Counted from the first letter of the stretch, positions 6,241 to 13,639 are shown. The stretch: DNA of 14,205 nucleotides from Fidelibacterota bacterium UBA2125 (GCA_002329125.1 DCXX01000071.1:1-14205); one strand, 5' to 3'. Translations and numbers: made by a program. Notes: generated from the letters alone by a model not told the origin.

Positions 6241-8688
6241 CTATTCCCTTATAACGGCCACTTTGGTGACTCTGGAATCACCATCTCTTGAATAGGCCGC
6301 CACAAGATAGACACCCGTACTGACCCAGTTGCCACCGTCTGTCTTGCCGTCCCAGAACGCCTGGTACCCCTGGACGGAAGGTGACGTGGTGTCGATCTGT
6401 CGGATCACCTCACCGGACAGTGTCATAATCTTCAGGGACGATTCATCCTTAAGCCCGTCCAGTACCATGGGCTCTGCCGCCGGGATCCGGTAAGGGCTCG
6501 GGAACGCTTTCAGACTGGAATATGACTTCTTCGCTTTGGCAAAAGGAATTTTCAAAGCGTTGATCCCTTTGGAGGTGGCGATGTAGGCGAGACCTTTCCT
6601 GTCATCAATGGCCACCGCCGTCACCTCATCAGACAGCAGCATGCTGTTCTCTTTCCGGAAGCCGTTCCAGTCCGGCCACGGCGTGGCGTTGGAGAGTAAA
6701 ACATACAGCCCACCAGTAATGGATGAGACCCAAACATTGTTCCGGCCGTCCGCCTTGATCTTTGACCCTTCCCCGAAGGGAACGCCGGCAAAGTAAGTGA
6801 AAAAGAAAGGTGTAACCACTGTATATGCACTGTTGAAAGTGAGTCGCTGCAGACCCCGGGCCGTAAGTGCCCAGATCTCCCCGTCCCCGCTCTGAGTTAG
6901 GGACCAGACGGTGTTGTCCGCCAGGCCGTGAATGGAGGAAAAATTTCGCCACGAAACAGGCAACAGATCCTCATCATCAGAGACACCGTCATCATCGTCA
7001 TCCCAGTCTTCACTGTCAAGAATGCCGTCCCCGTCGCTATCAATATCAAGAGCGTCCGGTGTGCCGTCGCCATCGGCGTCCTGATCCAACTCCAGTACAA
7101 AAAGACCGTCATCCTTACTGGTGCCGATGACGGAAATGTTGCTTTCCGGCACGAGAATCTCTGTCGGTTTGTCAATTTTCTGTGTCAAACCACCGTTTCC
7201 TATCTGGGGAATGTGGTGCCAGTTACCGTCATCGTCCGCCACGGTAATCTTGCTGTCCCAGTTACCGGCGCCGAAGTTTGCCACCCAGAGATTCGACTTG
7301 TCATCCACCGTGAGACCCCGGACGTTCATGTAGCCGGTCTCATCCGTCGAAACCACTTTTCCACCAGTGGTGTCGAAGATGGCCATGCCGCCGGGATCAT
7401 CCAGTGAAAAGCGGATCACACCGCCCCCCATCGGTTCATTAAAGTCATTCCTCGCCGGACGGATCCCCTGAAGGGAGACCCACACCTCCCCCTCATCCTC
7501 AACCATGGACCACGCCCGCGCCGAACGGTACTGGGCCGTATCAGAAACAAATTCGCCGTATTCTTCAGCGTCGTGGCTGTAGACCGCCCACTTATCTTCA
7601 GTGGGGATCAGGTTGTACCAGCCGTACTCATTGAGAACGGCAATACCGTCGGGACCTGCAGCCACCAGTTGGCCATCTTCTAACACTATCATGGCGGTAT
7701 AAACATTGCTGGTCGGAGAGTTGGGTGTGCGCCATTCAAACTTTTCCCTGTCCGGTTTCCAGATGGCGATGCCGGAACTGGAGGAGACGGTGAAGTTGCC
7801 GTCTGCCGTTGGGACAAAACTGGACGGCTCGTGGCGGACGTCCCAGCTGTTGTCCACCTTTCCGGAAGCATCGAGGCGCACAAGCTTCAATTTGGTCAGG
7901 AGCGTAACGGTACCTGAGGCATCCCGGTTCACATCCCGCAAATAGGTCTGGCCGCTGTAAATGTCACTCAACATTTGGGGTTCCGTCTCCACACTCCAAA
8001 TTTCACCATCGGCAATAGCCAGCAGTTCATCGCCCTTATGCCGAAGGCGCGTCATAGATTTCCCGGCAAATTCCGGGATGCTTGTCCAGTTCTGGGGATA
8101 GTTGAGAATAAACTTTTTGTAGTCACCTGAAAACAGTCCCAGATTTGTAGCAGCAAAGAGGAAATCACCTCGAAGGGCAAGACCGCTGATGAACTCCAAG
8201 CTTTTATCAGACGGATTGTAGATCTGCCTGTAGCTGAATTCCCCGTTCTGCATGACAAATTCCAGGATCCCCCACTTACCGTCCTTTGAGTACGCCGCAC
8301 AGATCACAGAATCGCTGACGGCAAAAGCTGTCACTTCCCACAGGTCAAAGTTAAATATCTTTACCGATTGCCGCTTTGTCAGATCATAGATCTGAACCGT
8401 CCCATTCGGTGCCGCGCCACCCAGCCACAAATGGCCGTTTCCGTCTTCGGCTATAACAGACAGATCGGTCTCTACCAGTCCATCAATGTTGGTCACTGTC
8501 TCAAACGACAGCGCCTCCCGATCGTAAAGCAAAATGCCGCCGGAGGTGGCGGAGACCAGCAGGTCCCCCATTTCGATGGTCTCCCGCACATTCAGGAAAG
8601 AGGGGTACGATTTCCATTCACCCACCCTGTTCTGACCCAGCATCAGAATTGGAAAAAAAAGTGAAATAAGTTTGATCCCGCGAGTCAT
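6241..8688 (-). CDS. PorZ-like secreted two-propeller protein with calcium-repeat insert and type IX-style C-terminal domain
   Basis: The protein has 815 residues and a signal peptide of about 1-19 (LFFPILMLGQ). The N-terminal WKSYPSFLNVRE segment opens a series of beta-propeller repeats such as EDGNGHLWLGG (81-91), DDKSNLWVANFG (462-473) and DGRNNVWVSS (647-656). Residues about 535-577 form an Asp-rich stretch of thrombospondin-3-like repeats (DADGDGTPD, DSDGDGILD, DDDDDGVSD). The last 85 residues resemble the FlgD-like/Por secretion C-terminal domain (PSPYRIP, LKIMTLSGEVIR, WDGKTDGGNWVSTGVY, ending KVAVIRE). Two propellers plus this C-terminal domain is the architecture of PorZ, a surface component of type IX secretion, and the size is similar. 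The family fold is seen; the PorZ role is inferred. It follows the site-2 protease gene by six bases, with no clear SD, so both are probably in one transcript. Confidence 0.68.
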   Translation of the reverse strand: MTRGIKLISLFFPILMLGQNRVGEWKSYPSFLNVRETIEMGDLLVSATSGGILLYDREALSFETVTNIDGLVETDLSVIAEDGNGHLWLGGAAPNGTVQIYDLTKRQSVKIFNFDLWEVTAFAVSDSVICAAYSKDGKWGILEFVMQNGEFSYRQIYNPSDKSLEFISGLALRGDFLFAATNLGLFSGDYKKFILNYPQNWTSIPEFAGKSMTRLRHKGDELLAIADGEIWSVETEPQMLSDIYSGQTYLRDVNRDASGTVTLLTKLKLVRLDASGKVDNSWDVRHEPSSFVPTADGNFTVSSSSGIAIWKPDREKFEWRTPNSPTSNVYTAMIVLEDGQLVAAGPDGIAVLNEYGWYNLIPTEDKWAVYSHDAEEYGEFVSDTAQYRSARAWSMVEDEGEVWVSLQGIRPARNDFNEPMGGGVIRFSLDDPGGMAIFDTTGGKVVSTDETGYMNVRGLTVDDKSNLWVANFGAGNWDSKITVADDDGNWHHIPQIGNGGLTQKIDKPTEILVPESNISVIGTSKDDGLFVLELDQDADGDGTPDALDIDSDGDGILDSEDWDDDDDGVSDDEDLLPVSWRNFSSIHGLADNTVWSLTQSGDGEIWALTARGLQRLTFNSAYTVVTPFFFTYFAGVPFGEGSKIKADGRNNVWVSSITGGLYVLLSNATPWPDWNGFRKENSMLLSDEVTAVAIDDRKGLAYIATSKGINALKIPFAKAKKSYSSLKAFPSPYRIPAAEPMVLDGLKDESSLKIMTLSGEVIRQIDTTSPSVQGYQAFWDGKTDGGNWVSTGVYLVAAYSRDGDSRVTKVAVIRE
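6958..7086 (-). repeat. Thrombospondin type 3-like Ca2+-binding repeats inside the PorZ-like protein
   Basis: These bases encode residues about 535-577, a run of DxDxDG-type motifs (DADGDGTPD, DIDSDGDGILD, DDDDDGVSD) that matches thrombospondin type 3 repeats. Such repeats bind calcium and usually act as rigid linkers or adhesion modules in secreted proteins. Here they interrupt the second propeller region rather than sitting at a domain end. Confidence 0.8.
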
Positions 8689-8694
8689 AGGTTG

Positions 8695-9759
8695 CTAGCC
8701 AAACGGAACAGGCACAAAACAGAAGATGAAAATGATCAGGCAGGCGATACCTATAAGACGTTCCCGCTGAGTGAGAGGTGTACTCATGTCAAGGATTGGC
8801 GGATGCTTTACCGTCCGCATTAGAAGCAAAATAAGTCCTCCCCACAAAAGCCAGTTAAGAGAAAAGAAGCTCAGGGGAATAAACATGAAAAATGTCCATT
8901 TGGCGATCTTGTCGTGCCGCTTACCCAAAATTGCATAGGCGATGTGTCCGCCGTCCAGCTGGCCGATTGGAAGTAGATTGAGCATGGTCACCAGCAGGCC
9001 GATCCAGCCAGCGAAGGCGACAGAGTGGAGCATGACATCCTCACTCTCCGCCAAGCCGGGAAAGAGCATGGATGTAGCCAGTTTCATCAGCAACGATTCT
9101 CCGAGAATGATAGCTTCACCTGGAGCAAGTTCAACCACGGTGGACATAGAGAGCCCGTAAAACAGCATTGGTACCGCCACTACGAATCCTGCTATGGGGC
9201 CTGCCGCACCCACGTCCAGTAGCGCTTTCCTGTGCTGAATGGGACTTTTAATCCTTATGACCGCACCCAGGGTACCGATAAAAGTGGGCGCCGGTATGAA
9301 ATAGGGTAAAGTCACATCAATGTTGTGCTTCATCCCGTAAAAATAGTGACCAAACTCGTGACATCCCAAAATGAGAAGTAAAGTGGCTGAAAAGGGGAAC
9401 CCCATGGAAATATCAGACAGTGAGAACGGATGGCCTCCTTCCATAATTGTACCCGCCATAAGGGTGGTGACCACCGTAGCGAGGAACAGACCGATGTTCA
9501 GCGGCGGGATGACAATGGGCGGTTTTTCCGTAGATGTTTTTTCCGGAGCATCCTTCACCTTGATCCAGACAGTCCCGTCTTCTCCTGTCACATCTGCTTC
9601 CAGGGGCTGGGTTGAAAGTTCGCTTGAAATCTCTTCCTGAGTAGCACCGTTCACCAGTTCCCCCATGGCGACCCACACATCACCGCTGGTACCCATTTTC
9701 TTCACACGGAACTTTTCGTCGAGAGATAATAGAAGTTCACGGAACTGTTTTTCTGTCAT
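8695..9759 (-). CDS. Site-2 protease family (M50) intramembrane zinc metalloprotease
   Basis: The protein has 354 residues. A soluble N-terminal region of about 80 residues precedes about seven membrane segments. The zinc motif HEFGH is at 134-138 in a hydrophobic helix (LLLILGCHEFGHYFYG). The third metal ligand lies in LLPIGQLDGGH, with D269. A conserved GTLGAVIRIKSPIQHRKALLDVGAAGPIAGF block (about 162-192) carries the GPxAG element seen in this branch. Site-2 proteases cut transmembrane segments of regulators such as anti-sigma factors; the substrate here is unknown. No PDZ domain is visible, which separates it from RseP-type members and resembles the EGY/archaeal-like subgroup. It is first in a two-gene minus-strand unit with the PorZ-like gene and is divergent from the small secreted-protein gene at 9847. 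Confidence 0.92.
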   Translation of the reverse strand: MTEKQFRELLLSLDEKFRVKKMGTSGDVWVAMGELVNGATQEEISSELSTQPLEADVTGEDGTVWIKVKDAPEKTSTEKPPIVIPPLNIGLFLATVVTTLMAGTIMEGGHPFSLSDISMGFPFSATLLLILGCHEFGHYFYGMKHNIDVTLPYFIPAPTFIGTLGAVIRIKSPIQHRKALLDVGAAGPIAGFVVAVPMLFYGLSMSTVVELAPGEAIILGESLLMKLATSMLFPGLAESEDVMLHSVAFAGWIGLLVTMLNLLPIGQLDGGHIAYAILGKRHDKIAKWTFFMFIPLSFFSLNWLLWGGLILLLMRTVKHPPILDMSTPLTQRERLIGIACLIIFIFCFVPVPFG

Positions 9760-9811
9760 GATCAGCCTAAAGTGAAACTACAACCGCCGTTACAGGTTCC
9801 ATCAACTAAGG

Positions 9812-9840
9812 TTGACATGGTGGACGCCCGTCAATAAATT
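9812..9840 (+). promoter_or_regulatory. Candidate sigma-70-type promoter for the 133-residue secreted protein
   Basis: TTGACA (9812-9817), a 17-base spacer, and TAAATT (9835-9840). The -35 is a perfect match and the -10 matches TATAAT at four of six positions. The expected start of transcription is about 9846-9848, on the GTG start codon. TTGAC and GTCAA at the two edges of the region form a short inverted repeat. Whether this organism uses the classical consensus is not known from the window. Confidence 0.5.
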
Positions 9841-9846
9841 GGCGCC

Positions 9847-10248
9847 GTGAAACGGTTTATGGTTCCTCTTTTCCTCTTCGTTGGTACCCTCTGCAGCCAG
9901 GAGGCGCCTCTTTTCGATGTGGATGTTCGTATCCGGGTGGTCAATGATGAGATGCTCTATGTAGTGGTTCAGGTGGACAACCGCTCCGGCCGCCGGGTAA
10001 CTGAACTGGCCGGATACATTACAGAAGCTACTTCGGACGATCAAATTGTCAGTGAAAACAGGATTGTCCACGTCCACCCCTATGATCCCGTACTCACTAG
10101 CGACCAGACCACTATCCGAGGCTACACCTACCCTTTCGAAAAGTCCATGGATCACCGGTTCCGGTATCACATAAGCCGCGTCACCTTCCGGAACGACGCC
10201 AGGGTGTTCGCCTGGAGTCCGACGGACGGTCTGATCCGCGTGGAATAA
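9847..10248 (+). CDS. Small secreted or periplasmic protein of unknown function
   Basis: The protein has 133 residues from GTG at 9847. The first residues MKRFMVPLFLFVGTLCSQ look like a signal peptide; starting at the in-frame ATG at 9859 would lose the positive charges. The cysteine is not in a standard lipobox (TLC). The mature part is predicted beta-rich, with alternating hydrophobic residues (VDVRIRVVNDEMLYVVVQVDN) and later a charged VENRIV/PYDPVLTSDQT region, giving a layout like a small Ig-like or FxLYD-type sandwich. I do not recognise the family. No SD precedes either start. The gene is divergent from the site-2 protease and its TAA is only five bases from the stop of the opposing 164-residue gene. 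Confidence 0.7.
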   Translation: MKRFMVPLFLFVGTLCSQEAPLFDVDVRIRVVNDEMLYVVVQVDNRSGRRVTELAGYITEATSDDQIVSENRIVHVHPYDPVLTSDQTTIRGYTYPFEKSMDHRFRYHISRVTFRNDARVFAWSPTDGLIRVE

Positions 10249-10253
10249 AGCGG

Positions 10254-10748
10254 TTACCCCTTTTTCTTCGACTTCTGTTTTTCCCGCATCATCTTATACT
10301 GATCCTCATTCTGTATCTCCAGCATGAGGCTGTTAATCCAATCTTTGCTCCTCCTGGCATATTCATCCACCACTGATGCCGGTTGACCCTGGGCTGTCAT
10401 ATTCACAATTAGAATGGCGGAGGCGATAGGGATATATCTGTTCAGCGGCTCTTTATAATAATTATCCAGCACCCGTACCAGCTCAGCCGTTGAAAGATAG
10501 TCTTCCAGTTCCGGCTTTAGATGCTCCGTCACCAAGATCGAGTCGGCAGGCCATAACTTATAATAGTCGTATAGTCGGCCGTCCTGAAGACCATTCAAAT
10601 AGGCAGATTTAACAAAAAAAGTATATTCTGGGAAACCGGCCGTTTTTTCCGAGATTTTCAGCCAGTCGATGCCGTCCCAGAACAGTTTATGATCCTGGGC
10701 CAACAACCCCGCAGGCAGAAGCAGTGCTACGAGGAACAGCCTTTTCAT
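10254..10748 (-). CDS. Secreted 164-residue protein of unknown function
   Basis: A clear signal peptide, MKRLFLVALLLPAGLLAQ, is followed by a helix-rich mature domain (FWDGIDWLKI, KSAYLNGLQDGRLYDYY). A moderately hydrophobic segment IPIASAILIVN lies near residues 106-116, and the tail is very basic (REKQKSKKKG). I do not recognise the family. It is the last gene of the minus-strand cluster. The stop of the 37-residue membrane-protein gene lies nine bases upstream and the ATG has no clear SD, so coupled translation is likely. The opposing plus-strand gene ends five bases beyond its stop. Confidence 0.75.
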   Translation of the reverse strand: MKRLFLVALLLPAGLLAQDHKLFWDGIDWLKISEKTAGFPEYTFFVKSAYLNGLQDGRLYDYYKLWPADSILVTEHLKPELEDYLSTAELVRVLDNYYKEPLNRYIPIASAILIVNMTAQGQPASVVDEYARRSKDWINSLMLEIQNEDQYKMMREKQKSKKKG

Positions 10749-10757
10749 GAGAGAAAT

Positions 10758-10871
10758 CTAGTCAGAGGCGCTGTCTACCGAATCAACAATTACCGAAAGT
10801 TGCCGGGTGATATAGACAAGAGTTAAACATACAGCCAAACCGACAACTCCACCGATCATTGAAGCAACCAT
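10758..10871 (-). CDS. 37-residue single-span membrane protein
   Basis: ATG at 10871 is followed by 37 codons and TAG at 10758. The product starts MVASMIGGVVGLAVCLTLVY, a single hydrophobic helix of about 20 residues with small-residue (GG, G) packing positions, then a short polar tail with Arg-Gln and several acidic residues ending SASD. The strongest support is an AGGAG Shine-Dalgarno (10884-10880) exactly eight bases before ATG. The gene lies between the 54-residue membrane gene and the 164-residue secreted gene, all on the same strand. The function is unknown. It is too short for homology judgement by eye, so the call rests on SD, spacing and the sensible one-helix product. Confidence 0.65.
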   Translation of the reverse strand: MVASMIGGVVGLAVCLTLVYITRQLSVIVDSVDSASD

Positions 10872-10946
10872 TACTCTATCTCCTTTTCTTCCATTCCGGA
10901 GGGAATTTAGCTCCGAATATGGTCTGAATGAAACGGTGAGAGCACT

Positions 10947-11111
10947 TCAGTAAAGAAGAATGTAATAGATCACATAAAGCCAGGAAAAGAGTCCATGAAT
11001 AATGGCCCAGAAGACCGACTTGTTCACACTAAAGGAAATGGCGATGGCCAGGGCGGTGCCGAATGTGATGCCCGTCTTGAGCCACTGTCTCTGATCCAAA
11101 TATTCAATCAT
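10947..11111 (-). CDS. 54-residue membrane protein, start overlapping the selenoprotein stop
   Basis: ATG at 11111 overlaps the TGA of the AhpD-like gene (ATGA, 11111-11108). The product of 54 residues has a charged N-terminus (MIEYLDQRQWLK), a first hydrophobic helix (about 13-28), the motif SVNKSVFWAIIHG, and a second helix (SWLYVIYYILLY) that ends the protein. The two-helix hairpin with a conserved-looking xSVNKSxxWAIxHGxxxWxYVIYY core resembles short unnamed membrane proteins I have seen in related bacteria, but I cannot give a function. GGAAGG lies about four bases before ATG, so it has its own ribosome site in addition to likely coupling. Confidence 0.78.
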   Translation of the reverse strand: MIEYLDQRQWLKTGITFGTALAIAISFSVNKSVFWAIIHGLFSWLYVIYYILLY

Positions 11112-11656
11112 TTTTCCTTCCAGAAATCTTCCAGCTCCACACCGAGACCGTCCGCCACCCGGTTTACATAGGCAAAGTAGGCGACAATCTGGTTAATATC
11201 GAGGATAGCCTTATCATCTAAGCCGGCCTCTCTGAGAGGTTTCAGATCAGCGGCTTCCATTCGCGTCGGTGATTCTGTCAGTTTAACTGCATAATCAAGC
11301 ATGGCCCGTTGCGATAGCGTCAAATCAGCATTGGTATAGTCTGTTTTCAGTTGGTTTACAAACGTTTCATCATCTGTCAATCTGAGGAGGCCCTCCCCAT
11401 GATGGGTCAGTCAGTAATGGCACTCATTGACGACTGACACAACAACAGCAATCATCTCGCGCTCCGGCCGCGGGATGGGTGACTTACCGTACATCACCGC
11501 TTTGTAGAGAGCAATATGTCCCTTCAGTGATTCAGGGCTCAAACTGTGAATCTTTATAATATTGTCCACCCCGCCCCACGGCTCCACGTTCTTATCGTAA
11601 AGTTCTTTCAGTTCCCCTTCAGCTTCTTCTTCGAGGATCATTTTAATCCACGCCAC
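11108..11656 (-). CDS. AhpD-like (carboxymuconolactone decarboxylase family) peroxidase-related protein, probable selenoprotein with CxxU
   Basis: One frame runs from GTG 11656 (SD GGAGG six bases upstream, 11667-11663) to TGA 11108, interrupted only by an in-frame TGA at 11413-11411. Read as selenocysteine it gives 182 residues, the usual size for the peroxidase-related AhpD-like family. The TGA is residue 82, in ECHY-U-LTHHGEG: it replaces the second cysteine of CxxC. E67, C79, U82 and H86 match the Glu/Cys/Cys/His catalytic set of AhpD. Family-typical sequence continues smoothly on both sides: PEREMIAVVVSVVN before, and AMLDYAVKLTESP and ILDINQIVAYFAYVNRVADGLGVEL after. Such proteins reduce peroxides or disulfides in the cytosol. 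The gene is 12 bases behind the TPR gene and overlaps the 54-residue gene. The alternative, a nonsense mutation or base error, is less likely given the hairpin described separately. Confidence 0.85.
11384..11398 (-). promoter_or_regulatory. Candidate bacterial SECIS hairpin
   Basis: On the minus strand GGGGAG pairs with CUCCUC (six pairs, one G-U) around a GGC loop. The stem begins 12 bases after the in-frame UGA, and the loop begins 18 bases after it, inside the 16-37 base range described for bacterial SECIS elements. The first loop bases are G, as expected for SelB recognition. AUC/GAU could extend the lower stem. A competing CCCA-uca-UGGG hairpin uses the same G run, so the fold needs testing. 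Confidence 0.65.
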
Positions 11657-11668
11657 TGTTAACCTCCA

Positions 11669-13564
11669 TCAACTGGTGTACCCAGCCTCCGTCCGCTCCC
11701 GGGCAACTATGGCCTTCATCCGGTCAATGAGTTCTGTATAGCGGGGGTCATCACGAATGTTGTCAAAACGGGGATCGATCTCGATCCACCTGTATTGAGT
11801 CCAACCTTTGTCTACTGCCTTTTCTAACCAGTTCAGAGATGAATCTTTATCATTCATTACTGAATAAGCCTCCGCCAAAATGTAACGGGTACGAGACCAG
11901 ACATCTCCCCCCTCTTCAATCCGCTTCAGCTGCTGATCGATCACTTCATCAATAAGTGTGCCTGCCCACCCTTTATCCCACTTTTGCAACAGAACGTAGG
12001 CTAACGCTACTTTATAATCAGGCGGGACATGCTTCATCTTCTGGAGATGGTCTAGGGCAGCATTGTAATCCCTGGCAAAGAGGAAAAGGTCCGCTGCAAC
12101 TCGATGAGCATGATTGTCGTTGGGCCTAAGTAACAAGAGACGTTCCATGGTGGCTCTTGCCTTTTTCCAGTTCCCCTCTATACAGTATTGCGTTATCAAT
12201 ATATTGTGAAGTTCAAAACCGTCAGGATTTTTCTCCATCGCATCTGAAATTAGATTGTGCAATTCATCATAGTCTTCCAGAGCTTGGTATGCCAGAGCAA
12301 GGATGTAAACAACACGCAAGTTGTAGGGATCACTTTGTCGGCCCCCTAAATGATGCTTCAAAGACTTACTCAAATCACCTTGCCACCAATAAGCTAAGGC
12401 TAAGTTTGACTCAGCCATGACATAACCCAATTCAATAGCTCGTTTGTTCATCTCGATTGCCTCGGAGATGCGGCCCAAATAACTTGAGATTAGAGCTCTA
12501 GCTTTATATCCTTCAGCTAAATCCTTATTTATTGAAAGAGCCTTCTCTGATGATTGAATGGAGAGTTCACTATATAATTCATCCTGATTGTCAAGAAACA
12601 TCTGACCGTATGAATCTCCCATGCCGCTGTAGGCAAGAGCATAAGACGGATCAAGCTTCAGCGCCTGCCTGTAGTAATCGATGGACTTCTCAAAGCCCTC
12701 ATACGTGTATTTTAAATATTCAGTTCTACCTTTAAGGTAAAGAGTGTACGCCTCCACATTTTGGGTGGGCACCGTGGCCATAGATCTCTTTTCTGACCTA
12801 GAAATTCGAGCATTGAGAGCCTCTGCTATGCGTTTCGCCACATCTGTCTGTATCTGGAAAATGTTTTCCATTCTTCGGTCGTAAGTATCTGCCCACAGGT
12901 GCTGGTCACTGTCGGTATCAATGAGCTGGCCCGTTATTCTCAGGTTGTCTCCGTCACGCCTGACACTCCCTTCAAGTATGGCAGCCACACCCAGCTCTTC
13001 CCCGATCTCCCTGATAGTCTTGGTGGTCCCTTTGTACTGGAGAACAGATGTCCGGGAAATGACCAGCAGATCGCTCACCTTTGAAAGCTGTGTAATGATC
13101 TCTTCCGTAATGCCATCAGAGAAATACTCGTCTTCCTTGCTGTCGCTGAGATTATCGAACGGCAAAACGGCAATAGAACGTTCAGCTATCCGCTCAGCTT
13201 CCCGGTCGCCTCTCGGCACCAGCCAGCCAATGGCGAGCCCCCCAACAACCCCCGCCACAAGAAAAATATTCCGTTTCCTGGCATAGAACGGTCTGGTATC
13301 ATCTTCCGTTTTACTTACGCTTGATGATGTTGGAACTGCCTTAACAAATCCTTCTGGTGTCCGGTCGAATATCCATGAAACAACCACACTCACTGGCAGC
13401 CCCAGCGCCAGCAGTATAATAACGAACTGGGCGGTCCATTTCGGAAAGTCAAAGATGGGAAAAACAATCTCCACCAGCTGCATGATGACAAATGCCACTA
13501 CAGCGTAAGAGACCAGAGTCCGGACCACCTTCCGGTTTTTCAGTTCATCAATTATACTGTTCAT
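11669..13564 (-). CDS. Membrane-anchored FlgO/TolB-like domain protein with tetratricopeptide repeats
   Basis: The protein has 631 residues. It has hydrophobic helices at about 17-37, 43-64 and 98-115, with the family segment VVSWIFDRTPEGF between them. A FlgO/TolB N-terminal-like domain spans about 129-250: SIAVLPFDNLSDSKEDEYFSDGITEEI, then LLVISRTSVLQYKG, ILEGSVRRDGDNLRITGQLID and HLWADTYDR. From about 270 there are successive TPR units, ending in a C-terminal group with IEIDPRFDNIRDDPRY. Such proteins often carry an N-terminal DNA-binding or cyclase domain; here there is none, only the membrane region. A scaffold or signalling role is likely, the partner unknown. It is the first gene of the minus-strand cluster containing the AhpD-like selenoprotein, and its TGA touches that gene's SD region. 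Confidence 0.85.
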   Translation of the reverse strand: MNSIIDELKNRKVVRTLVSYAVVAFVIMQLVEIVFPIFDFPKWTAQFVIILLALGLPVSVVVSWIFDRTPEGFVKAVPTSSSVSKTEDDTRPFYARKRNIFLVAGVVGGLAIGWLVPRGDREAERIAERSIAVLPFDNLSDSKEDEYFSDGITEEIITQLSKVSDLLVISRTSVLQYKGTTKTIREIGEELGVAAILEGSVRRDGDNLRITGQLIDTDSDQHLWADTYDRRMENIFQIQTDVAKRIAEALNARISRSEKRSMATVPTQNVEAYTLYLKGRTEYLKYTYEGFEKSIDYYRQALKLDPSYALAYSGMGDSYGQMFLDNQDELYSELSIQSSEKALSINKDLAEGYKARALISSYLGRISEAIEMNKRAIELGYVMAESNLALAYWWQGDLSKSLKHHLGGRQSDPYNLRVVYILALAYQALEDYDELHNLISDAMEKNPDGFELHNILITQYCIEGNWKKARATMERLLLLRPNDNHAHRVAADLFLFARDYNAALDHLQKMKHVPPDYKVALAYVLLQKWDKGWAGTLIDEVIDQQLKRIEEGGDVWSRTRYILAEAYSVMNDKDSSLNWLEKAVDKGWTQYRWIEIDPRFDNIRDDPRYTELIDRMKAIVARERTEAGYTS

Positions 13565-13607
13565 ATATTACTAACTCTTCCTCTCAAATCTCTTTCCGGA
13601 AACTACC

Positions 13608-13617
13608 CACAATTGTG
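13608..13617. promoter_or_regulatory. Perfect 10-base palindrome in the divergent control region
   Basis: CACAATTGTG, a perfect dyad, lies about 45 bases upstream of the TPR gene start and shares the CAATTG core with the larger dyad at 13642-13659. It may be a second site for the same regulator, but short AT-centred palindromes also occur by chance. Confidence 0.25.
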
Positions 13618-13639
13618 CGATTCTTCAAGATGGTGCTGT

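Noticed and set aside
10894..10917. Imperfect hairpin (TTCCGGAG / CTCCGAA) between the 54- and 37-residue genes, as a terminator
   Set aside because: It has a bulge and no T-run on the minus-strand side, so intrinsic termination is not supported.
11108..11656. Two separate genes, or a pseudogene, for the AhpD-like region
   Set aside because: Both halves share one frame, only the expected redox cysteine codon is a stop, the rest is undamaged, the 3' half has no own SD at its TTG, and a SECIS-like hairpin follows the TGA.
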